Shown here in pieces: positions 56,292 to 64,000 of a stretch of 64,000 nucleotides of DNA. Position 1 is the stretch's first letter. Every line of letters begins with the position of its first letter. Below the pieces are notes generated by a model that was not told the DNA's origin, made no database searches, and saw only the letters and a program-made list of their open reading frames with translations. The position numbers and the translations under genes were made by a program. The stretch is from Glebionis coronaria (lineage: Eukaryota; Streptophyta; Magnoliopsida; Asterales; Asteraceae): the NCBI GenBank assembly GCA_025667525.1, contig CM046875.1, positions 527,397,079-527,461,078 of the forward strand, read 5' to 3'.

Positions 56292-57749
56292 CTAAACTTG
56301 CAACCCTAGAAAGAAGTTCATCTCCCCCATTGCACTCATCTTAAATTTGTCTTTCATAAGCTTGGAAAAGTCTTCACTCATCTTTGGATTGGTGGAGCCA
56401 AAGATGATATCATCAACATAAACCTGAACAAGTAAGACATCCTTACCAGCCTTCTTTGTAAATAATGTTTGGTCTATGGTGCCCCTTTTAAATCTATTTT
56501 CCACCAAATAAGTGGACAATGTGCCATACCATGCTCTTGGGGCTTGATGAAGTCCATACATAGCTTTCTTGACTCTATACACCTTGTCTGGATTCTCTGG
56601 ATCTTCAAAACCAGGAGGATGCATAACATATACCTCCTCAACAATTGTGCCATATAAGAAAGCACTCTTCACATCCATTTGATAGACAATGAAACCCATG
56701 CATGAAGCATAGGCTAGAAATATCCTTATAGCTTCAATCCTTGCAACTGGTGCAAAGACCTCCTCATAGTCTATCCCTTCCTCTTGTGTATATCCCTGAG
56801 CCACTAAACGTGCCTTGTTTCTGACCACAATGCCTCTTTCATCTTTCTTGTTTCTAAGAACCCATCTTGTCCCAATAGGTCTGACATACCTGGGACAATC
56901 AACCAGCTCCCAAACATCCTGAATAGCAAATTGGTGAAGCTCATCCTGCATTGCTTCCACCCAACTTGGTTCTTTGAGAGCATCAAAAATCTTCTTGGGT
57001 TTCCGTTGTGACAGAAAACAGACAAACAAACATGCTTGAACAAGAGGGGTATCAACCTTCTTGTGTATATTGGCAATAAATCCACCAAGATTCTGATGAG
57101 ATCTTCTTGTCTGAACAGGAGTCATGATATCCCCAATAATTTGAGAAGTGGGGTGATTCTTCATAGTGGAAGTAAGAACTCCTCCTTCAAAAAGTCTGTT
57201 GTCTTCAATCTCATCATCCATGTTGCCAATATCTTCTTCAGACTCTCTTCCATCAATATTTGTATGACCCTCTTCATGTATATTTGAAGGTTCACCTTGT
57301 TCAAAATTAGAAGAGAAGATATGCTCAAAAGTGTTGTCAACGCCTGAACCAAGATTGTCAGCGTTTGACCCATCAACGCCTGAAATGGTGTTGTCAACGT
57401 TTGAGCCATCAATGCCTGAATTTGTCCTGTCAGAGCCAGATTTTCCTTTGTCAGCGCCTGAAGGACCATGCATATTGTTAACTGGTGATACTTGGGGACC
57501 ACCATTTTCCTTTCTAGCAGCAGCATCAACAGCAAAAGCATCTGTCCATATGGGAATAGTAACATACTCTTGTATGAGAGATGACTTGTCTGCTTGTGAT
57601 CCAACCTCTTCATTAACCTGTGTACTTGAAACATCAACAACTGGTTCTTCCACAACATTTGAAGTTACCTTCACAATGTCTGGATTAGTAACAGGCATAG
57701 AATTCAAAGTCCTAGATAGAGGTTCCAAGTCAAACAACCAATTTAGACC
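56292..57749 (-). pseudogene. Element G RT and integrase-RT linker
   Basis: In the 58103-56292 frame the linker holds repeated [24 protein letters not shown] units built from the G motif, then [52 protein letters not shown] (first Asp), [17 protein letters not shown] and the YVDD active site (residues 562-565). It copies element RNA into DNA. It ends with an in-frame stop after FFLGLQV. Confidence 0.9.
57338..57455. repeat. G motif cluster in the integrase-RT linker
   Basis: Seven copies (GTCAACGCCTG, GTCAGCGTTTG, CATCAACGCCTG and alike) in 120 bp, translated as SGVDN, NADN and GIDGS type units. Confidence 0.85.
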
Positions 57750-58789
57750 ACTTTCAGGATCACTAGGTTTACTCTCTAAAAACCTAACATGTACTCTTTC
57801 AAGTATACGTTTTTCCTTCTTAAGGTAAACCCTATTTCCCTTACTCTGCACTGAATAATCCATGAAATAGCCTTCATCACCTTTTGCACTAAATTTACCT
57901 AAGGCATCACTAGTATCTAGTACAACTACATGACAACCAAAAGGTTTAAGAAAACCAATATTAGGTTTCCTTCCCAAAAGTAACTCATAAGGTGTTTTGT
58001 TTTGTATCTTGTTGACCAATGCTCTATTCTGAACATAACAAGCTGTATTCACAGCCTCAGCCCAAAAAGCTATGGGAAAGTGAGCATCAGCCAACATAGT
58101 CATGGCTGCTTCAATTAGGGTTCTATTCTTCTCTCAACAACCCCATTTTACTGTGGGGTTCTAGTAACACTAAACTGCCTAGTAATCCCTTTCTTGGCAC
58201 AAAAATCATCCAACAGTTTATTTCTAAACTCCCCACCATTATCACTTCTAAGCATTTTAACTTCATTACCAGTTTTCTTCTCAATTTAGGTAATAAAGTT
58301 AATTAAAGTATCAGCAGTGTCACTTTTCATGGCTAAAAAGAAAGTCCAAGTAAACCTAGAAAAGTCATCTGTGATGACAAAGCAGTATGATTTACCATTC
58401 AAACTCTATATATTAGTTGGACCAAACAGGTCCATATGCAGCAACTGAAGTGGTTTAGAACTAGAGTGCACCTGTTTAGACTTAAATGAGACCTTGTACT
58501 GCTTGCCTTTAAGGCATGCAACACAAGAGTGGTCATTGTGGAAAGCCTTTTCAGGCAAACCATCAACCAAGCCAAGTCTCACAAGCCTGTTTATATTCTT
58601 AAAGTTTATGTGCCCTAGTCTCATGTGCCATAGATTACTCTCATCAACTGAAGCTTTAGCATAAAAACATGACAAATTATTATTCATCCTAATACCATTA
58701 AGATTCACATTATAAATGTCCTTATGCCTAGGTGTTCTATAGTCAATATATTTCTCATCTGAAATTTTAAAATCCTTGCTCAACACCAA
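57750..58789 (-). pseudogene. Element G integrase (nonsense-riddled)
   Basis: The 58789 frame contains LWHMRLGHINFKNINRLVRL and HNDHSCVACLKGKQ (zinc site), then LLHMDLFGPTNI and a TAG at 58406. The core continues with more TAA stops (58286, 58148), but the pieces RSDNGGEFRN and NGVVERR with the second and third catalytic residues can be seen. The 58103 frame resumes with [19 protein letters not shown] and [15 protein letters not shown]. The stops could all be explained by C-to-T changes. Confidence 0.83.
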
Positions 58790-59639
58790 GCATTCAGTAT
58801 CAGTAAAAGGAACTTTATTTTTGTTATCACAAACTTATGATACACTAAAAAGATTGTAATCAAGTTATTTTACCAGAAACACGTTTTCAAAACGCAAGTT
58901 CTTGGTGAGAAGAGTTCCTTTGTCTGTGATAGTTCAATATCCGCCTCCAAAGTAAACCTTGTCACCATCCTTAATGGGAGTGAAGTTTGTCAGATAATCC
59001 TCCTTCCCAGTCATGTGCCTAGAGCATCCACTGTCCCAATATCCATAATCATTGACCTGTTTTTGAATGCCCTGCACATAAAGAAAACAAATTAGTTCTC
59101 TTTGGGAACCCAAGCCTGAGCAGACTTGGATTCATCTGGTTGTTCAACAAGAACAGACTTAGTTCTCATAACAACCCCTTGTTCATCCCTTTTGGATGAA
59201 ACACCTAGTTAACCCCAATTGGTTTTGTAATGACCTTTGAAATATAATTAAATCTGTTGCAGGTCATACAAATCCCATCAGAATTAGGGTTTTGATCTTG
59301 CTTAGGTCTCCATGTCAAGCTAGAAGAAGCTTTAGACCCCTTACCCTGTGGTTGCAAATATTTAGGTCTGGCAACGTTTCTGTCAGCGTTGGATTTGGTC
59401 TTGTCAATGCTGAAATTACCCTTGTCAGCATTGAACCTAGGGTTTGCTACAGAAACCCATTGCCTATTAGACCAAGTATTGGTCTTCTGAAATGGTCTTT
59501 GTCCATGAGTGTTAGACCTTTTAGTGAAGAATGGGGTTGGTCTAACAACTTGTGGACTTTGCTCCACAAAAGTTTTGGGTCTAACAATGTTTGACCTTTT
59601 AATAGCGTTGACCTTGGAAGCGTTGACACACTTATATGC
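58790..59639 (-). pseudogene. Element G protease and gag end
   Basis: Fragments read YGYWDSGCSRHMTG (copia protease DSG site) and NLFSVS, broken by several stops including one in 58930-58950. The 59567-59205 frame upstream (SPQVVRPTPFFTKRSN, NADKGNFSIDKTKSNADR) is the gag tail, again built partly of motif-encoded units. The original frame cannot be followed as one ORF. Confidence 0.75.
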
Positions 59640-61161
59640 TAAATGTCAAAAAGCTACCACAAGTGTAACAGGCTTTTCTAGACACAACTCTAGGTCTAGA
59701 AGAGAAGAAGCCTGTTCCATTATCACTAACTTGTCTTTTAGGTGACCTAGTATTCCTATACATTTCTGCATACTTAATGCTAGGTTTTCTAACAGTGTTT
59801 GAGCCAAAGTCAACAGTCTTGCCAGTGATTGGGTTTGTTACTTTAATAGGGGTTGACTCGTTTGGACTATCACAAAGCATGCCACCCTTGACAAATAAGC
59901 TAGGGTTGGCTTTCTTCCATTCATTCAAGTCAGTCAACTTTTGCCTATTCTCTTCAACTGGGGTAAGGACTCTTGGTGGAGGAATAAATTCCTCTTCTTG
60001 GAGTTCTGGTAAACCAGTCCAAGATAAGTCCTTTCTTTGGACACCATAGAAGTCCCCAGCTGGTGGTGGAACAACAGTATAGTCTTTCATCCCAATCCTA
60101 GTCATGTCCTTAGGATCCCTCTGTTTATTAACACATTGTCCTAGGGTTTGTGAGGCCTTATCAAATCTCTGAATTTTAAGGTCAACATTATCCTTATTCT
60201 TGATAGCCTCATCTAACTTAGCCTGTAATTCAGCATTAACCCTTTCCATGATGTTTCTAACATCATTACTAGCATTTAACTCATGTTTTAAGATATTTAT
60301 TTTATCTTTTAGGTCAAATTCCATTTTCTTATACTCCTCAACTGTCTTTTCAGTTTGAGTGAGAGCAATTTGATAGTTAGACAACTTGCATCTCTCAGTA
60401 CTTACATTTTCTAACAATCTTAAAACCTCTTTGTTAAGTTTTTCAGTATTTAAACGACAACCCTTACTACAAAAAGCATCATCGTATACCTCATTATCTG
60501 ATGAAGATGAGGAGTGTGCCATGAGAGCATATTGAATATGCTCTTCTTCTTCTATCTCAGCAACCAAAGCTTTATCCTCTTCCCCATCCTTAGCCAAATA
60601 GCTCCAGTCCCATCCAATACCATTAATTTCTTGCACTGCTACCATGGCCTTAGGATCCTGAGCTTTAACAATTTGGCTTGAGGGTTTTCCAGCATCAGGT
60701 CTTCTTGAAGATCTGCATTCCCTCATAAAGTGCCACATACGATGACAATTGTAGCACTCAACCTTGGATTTATCAAATCCAGCAGTGTCCTTTGCATTAA
60801 AGGTCATCTTCTTCTTGAACCGTTTATTCCACCTGTTTTCCCTTATACTTGCAAGAGCCATGTTCCACTTTATATCCATCTCCTCCAAGTGCTCATCACT
60901 TATTTGCTCAAGGTCCTCATATGTAATCACTGAACCATTTGGCAAAGAAGCAATGTAAGCACACACAGTATCCGAATCCAAACCAGCAGGCTTAACTCTT
61001 GGTGAGTAAATTTTGTATGTGTCAGCGTCTGAATGTGAGGCGTTGACAAGACATGATCCAGCGTTGACACATGTTGATCCAGTAACTGGGTGCATGTATA
61101 AATCCTTCTGATCAAATTAGCCTTCACTATGTGAGAAGAAGGCCATGTTACTATTGGTAGA
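59640..61161 (-). pseudogene. Element G gag, carboxy-terminal part
   Basis: The 61095-59632 frame (487 aa) has a zinc knuckle CYNCHRMWHFMREC, in which a Trp replaces the usual Gly before His. Long charged helical segments follow (LNKEVLRLLENVSTERCKL, LDEAIKNKDNVDLKIQ), then a second partial knuckle at its end (CYTCGS), interrupted by a frameshift near 59645 (HLAYKC is in another frame). It is in frame with the amino-terminal part, separated by TAG 61162 and a TAA near 61117. Confidence 0.82.
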
Positions 61162-61881
61162 CTAACTTCCATGCCCCAAAAGAGTTTCATTCTCCAACAG
61201 CCTCAGTTTGTTGTAGATATCATCAAAAGTAGAACTTTTGTGAGTTTTATTGGCAAGTATAGATCTTGCCTCAATCTTCCACGTATCACCAAGGCTTTTA
61301 AGAAAAGTGGCAATAATGTCAACATCACCAACTTGTGTCCCCATGAAGGACAGCTTGCTTGTAATGTCAAGCAGTCTGCTTGTCACACTGCTAAGCTTCT
61401 CATTAGGTTGAGCCTTAAAAACAGCATACTCATGCATGAGTTGCTTCTTCTTCTCTTCCTTAGTATCAGCATTACCACCATAGGCAACTTCAAGGGCTGC
61501 CCAAAGGTCTTTTGCAGACTCATAACCTCTGTATTTGTGCTGATTTTCTTGCCCCAAAGAGAGTTTCAGAATGTTTAGGGTTTTCATATCAACCCTTTTC
61601 TTTGCTATGTCTTCAGTAGACACAGCTCTACCATCATCAGGTTTTTCTTTTTTATCTGCTTCTAAACATCCAGCAACAGCTGATCTTGCAGCAATGGCAT
61701 TAGCAATCTTTTCAGCTTTATTGAATGTGTTTCCATATTTAATAATATCCCAGAGAGTGTAGTCACAAATCCCTAGATATTGCTCAAAGTTGAACTTCCA
61801 CAGCTCAAAGTTGTTTGCATCAAGCATGGGAATCTTGATGTTTGGTAAGGATGAGGAAGAGGTTACTTCTGGATTGGACAT
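61162..61881 (-). pseudogene. Element G gag, amino-terminal part
   Basis: It begins MSNPEVTSSSSLPNIKIPML and shows copia gag features: NNFELWKFNFEQYLGICDY, TLNILKLSLGQENQHKYRGY, KDLWAALEVAYG, VFKAQPNEKLSSVTSRLLDI, FDDIYNKLRLLENE. It ends at TAG 61162. Its start lies 83 bp after the primer site, a typical distance. Confidence 0.87.
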
Positions 61882-61964
61882 GATGTTTTTAGGGTTTTGT
61901 GAAAATTAGGGTTTTGGTGATTTTAGGGTTCTTGTGTTCTTTAAGATCAAAAGTTTCTCAACAA

Positions 61965-61976
61965 GCTCTGATACCA
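61965..61976 (-). promoter_or_regulatory. Element G primer binding site
   Basis: Minus-strand TGGTATCAGAGC, complementary to initiator tRNA-Met, two bases inside the 5' LTR. Confidence 0.92.
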
Positions 61977-61978
61977 CT

Positions 61979-62493
61979 TGTTGATCCCAAACTTAGATCG
62001 ATTAAGCTTGTGTATACGAGATTAGATCAAGTTATACACTTAGAGAAACTTTTTTTATGTATAAAGTAATCTAAGTGTTATGCGGAATTAACACTTAAAC
62101 AAGAACACACAAAGGATGTAAACAAACTTTCACTTGATTGATAATAATGAACTTGCTTATAATGAAAGTGTTTAACGTATGAAAAACTTACATTGAAACA
62201 TAACCTAAAGGTCTTCTTTTATAGACATAAGAAGCCTTGTACAAGAGTCTACGTATCAACTATTCTAGGTAAAGATAATTATAGAAAATACAATGTTGAA
62301 CTTATCTTTACTAGAAACAAACTAGAAACAAAATACGCGTAGATCATATCTTTCTATCAGTGCTTGTCTTCAACCTATCAACGCTTGACTTCTTCTTGTC
62401 AACGCTTGATCTGTCAGCGTTTGTTTTCTTCCCATCAACGCTTGTTTACTCTTGTCAGCGCTCAAGTGGACTGGCTATATTTTATTCCCAACA
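61979..62493 (-). repeat. Element G 5' LTR (right)
   Basis: The copy of 50620-51135, differing at a small number of sites, with the same TGTTGATCCC start and TTCCCAACA end. TATAAAAG on the minus strand at 62216-62223 is the likely promoter box. Confidence 0.95.
62216..62223 (-). promoter_or_regulatory. Element G 5' LTR TATA-like box
   Basis: Minus-strand TATAAAAG, with 'gaagacctttagg' just downstream; conserved in the 3' LTR. Confidence 0.6.
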
Positions 62494-62498
62494 TACTA
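62494..62498. repeat. Element G target-site duplication, right copy (TACTA)
   Basis: Identical to 50615-50619. Confidence 0.93.
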
Positions 62499-62546
62499 TC
62501 AAATCTTCCGGGAATGCACCACACATGAGTTCAAGAAGATCCATAA
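62499..62546 (-). pseudogene. Gene F, exon 2 start
   Basis: It follows a GT-AG intron (62547-62649) with acceptor TGCGCAG. The reading MDLLELMCGAFPEDL is in frame with exon 1 and, across the TACTA duplication, with the part at 50190-50619. Element G therefore interrupts this exon. Confidence 0.65.
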
Positions 62547-62649
62547 CTGCGCAGTAAGACAACAGACACACAGAAAGATAAAATTCAGTTTCTTGGAACA
62601 AGAAGGTACTTACAAAATGCTATGGTGGATGGGAGGAAGAACCACTAAC
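62547..62649 (-). other. Gene F intron 1 (inferred)
   Basis: Donor GTTAGT, T-rich tail and acceptor GCGCAG on the minus strand, 103 bp. The phase (one base, G, before it and TT after it) keeps the frame. Confidence 0.6.
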
Positions 62650-63058
62650 CCTGGCCGTCCTTGGTACAAAAGACGGGTATCCTGTGCGCGCCACAAATTG
62701 GTGCGCGGCTTAGTCCAAGGGTGACTAGCACACTTTCTAGGTACGGCTGTACGGGGATACGATTGTTGTTTAAAGTCTTTGCGTCTTCAGGATTATAGGA
62801 GTGGCGGCCAGGTAAGGGGTCCTTCCTCACCATCTCGGGGGTCATAAAAGGAAAGTAGAAAGGGAAGACGACGTCGTCAAGCCAGAAGAATATGTCGTTC
62901 GAGTCCCTTAGGGAGTCTACTTTTCCATCATAACATTGCATTCCACCTTTTCGCTTAGCGAAAGACACCCAACCATTGGCTAATTTCTGTTGGTAGAATA
63001 CACGGAAAAGGTCTACGGTGGGCTCTATGTCTAGGGTGCGGCAGTTTATTTCGAAATT
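62650..63058 (-). pseudogene. Gene F, exon 1 fragment with conserved domain
   Basis: The frame reads DLFRVFYQQKLANGWVSFAK, then NDIFFWLDDVVFPFYFPFMT and VQPYLESVLVTLGLSRAPI. These match the pattern of the plant 'transposase (putative), gypsy type' domain (a family often annotated near retrotransposons but of unproven activity). The 5' end is cut by element H at 63058. There is no stop before the intron. I cannot say if it was ever a working host gene or itself a repeat family member. Confidence 0.65.
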
Positions 63059-63570
63059 TGAAATCTTTTGATCCCTTTGATTGGATCTACATTCTATAAG
63101 AACTAGTATAGTAGTTTGTAATCAAACTAAAACACTTTGAGAACTCTTACTCAAACTAAATAAGTTATGCGGAATCTAACTTATAAAGTATAGAAGAACA
63201 GAATTACTTTTAACTATTCGATTCTCTTATTAATCGACTTGAATGAGGTACATGAATGACATTGTACCTATGTTCCTTTTATAGAGTAAGGAGTCCTAGA
63301 AACCTTAGAATATTCTATAAAGATAACTATATCACAGACGATATATTATCAATATTCTAACTATTTAAGTATATCATATAAGATATACTCTAACTATAAC
63401 TATGACATATCTTATAAAAAGATATATTAGTCCTAATCAATATAGCAGTACTTACTTTATAAGTGGCAGTACTTACTATGTACCGCGTTAACACTAACGG
63501 TACTTGCATAATACTAACAGTACTTAAATTACACTGGCGGTACTTGACACTTAACAAATAATTCCCAGCA
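63059..63570 (-). repeat. Element H 3' LTR, 512 bp
   Basis: Starts TGAAATCTTTTGATCCC and ends TTCCCAGCA. CTATAAAAG is on the minus strand at 63276-63284. Five copies of a CRGTACTTR motif lie at 63445-63548. The left boundary is inferred, since the opposite LTR is outside. Confidence 0.72.
63445..63548. repeat. H motif cluster in the LTR
   Basis: Five words (GCAGTACTTACT twice, ACGGTACTTGC, ACAGTACTTAA, GCGGTACTTGA) at about 19-31-bp spacing, in the same LTR part as the motif cluster of G. Confidence 0.8.
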
Positions 63571-63587
63571 ATCCTCCCCTAAACAAG
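63571..63587 (-). promoter_or_regulatory. Element H polypurine tract
   Basis: Minus-strand CTTGTTTAGGGGAGGAT directly before the LTR, nearly the same as that of G. Confidence 0.8.
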
Positions 63588-64000
63588 AATGATAACTTGT
63601 TGTCTTCTTATTTCTCTTTGTACTGGGTGTATGTAAAATACATGTCTTTAGTCTTTCCTTCATCCTTGTATTGAACTTGGTAATTTGTATTTGTATCCAA
63701 CTGAATGTAGCCAAACACTTCAATGTAGATCTTCTTCTGATAAGATAATCTTCAAACACCATGAACATCATCTTTGTCTTCAACTTATGATCTTCTTGTG
63801 TCTTGTAACATTCAATTCTCTTTGCAGCAACAGTAATTGTCTTCTTGAGTTAAATATATGAATTCTGAATCATGAACTTCAGTCTTGATTTGATGAGACA
63901 AAACCTTCTAAGTATTTCCTTCTTTGAATACTTCTTTGCTTGCAATATTCATACCTGAAATAAAACAGTTAACAATAAAAACCAATCTGTATTGGCTTCA

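Larger units (their letters stand above)
50620..62493 (-). mobile_element. Element G: SIRE-like Ty1/copia retrotransposon
   Basis: LTRs of 516 bp (50620-51135) and 515 bp (61979-62493) flank gag, protease, integrase, RT and RNase H on the minus strand, plus a third coding region after RNase H. The target duplication is TACTA, the primer site is initiator tRNA-Met type and the polypurine tract is clear. The extra region downstream of pol fits the SIRE-like lineage. Many in-frame stops show it is dead. LTRs are nearly identical, so it is young. It interrupts gene F. A short GTCARCGYT motif is scattered over the entire element. Confidence 0.94.
63059..64000 (-). mobile_element. Element H: SIRE-like copia element, 3' end only
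   Basis: The 3' LTR (63059-63570) and polypurine tract are followed by the 3' untranslated start of an element that continues past the window. The layout is that of G: LTR of about 510 bp, TTGATCCC near its start, identical ATCCTCCCCTAAAC tract. No coding motif is reached. The interior from 63588 on shows only short, unsupported ORFs. Confidence 0.75.

Noticed and set aside
63529..63783. 84-aa minus-strand ORF in element H
   Set aside because: It crosses the LTR and polypurine tract, so it cannot be a real coding region of the element.

Overview
The window is a plant nuclear segment made almost entirely of nested LTR retrotransposons. The Athila-type Ty3/gypsy gag, the SIRE-like Ty1/copia architecture with coding sequence downstream of pol, tRNA primer sites, and a split multi-exon gene with GT-AG introns all point to an angiosperm, probably a eudicot. 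Asteraceae is my guess from family resemblance only. I see no bacterial features, CRISPR array, rRNA or tRNA gene, and no intact single-copy host gene.

Layout. (X) 1-1810 is AT-rich non-coding sequence with a tandem repeat; it interrupts the 3' side of element A. (A) 1811-24469 is a minus-strand Athila-like gypsy element with a 4268-bp 5' LTR at 20202-24469. It is full of frameshifts, and its gag is split by element B. (B) 7769-19034 is a complete minus-strand Athila-like element with two 1719-bp LTRs, the 5-bp target duplication GTGGC, unusual TA...TA LTR ends, and one gag-pol frame broken by four stops and a 1-bp deletion. (D) 24470 to about 45300 is a minus-strand copia element. It is cut at its 3' side by A and inside integrase by element C. 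(C) 27391-40986 is a plus-strand element of the same LTR family as A, with LTRs of 3518 and 3509 bp and duplication ATACA. It keeps gag, protease and a large acidic ORF but has no RT, RNase H or integrase, so it is non-autonomous.

(F) Exons of a fragmented multi-exon gene of the 'transposase (putative), gypsy type' family lie at 50030-50619 and 62499-63058. Three retroelements break it: (E) an LTR-like 4.1-kb block at 45898-50029, (G) a complete minus-strand SIRE-like copia element at 50620-62493 (LTRs of 516 and 515 bp, duplication TACTA), and (H) the 3' LTR and start of a sister copia element from 63059 to the window end.

Insertion order from nesting: D before A and C, A before B and X, F before E, G and H. 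None of the coding sets is intact, so no element here could be autonomous by itself.

The most interesting signals are non-coding. G carries a short motif (GTCARCGYT-like) scattered about 40 times through LTRs, coding regions and spacers. Sister element H has a different motif in the same LTR position. All three gypsy elements share a conserved block after pol: a hairpin pair next to an internal copy of the polypurine tract. A and C share a 9-bp-arm hairpin at the LTR edge, and B has a dense TCGGAATA array in each LTR.
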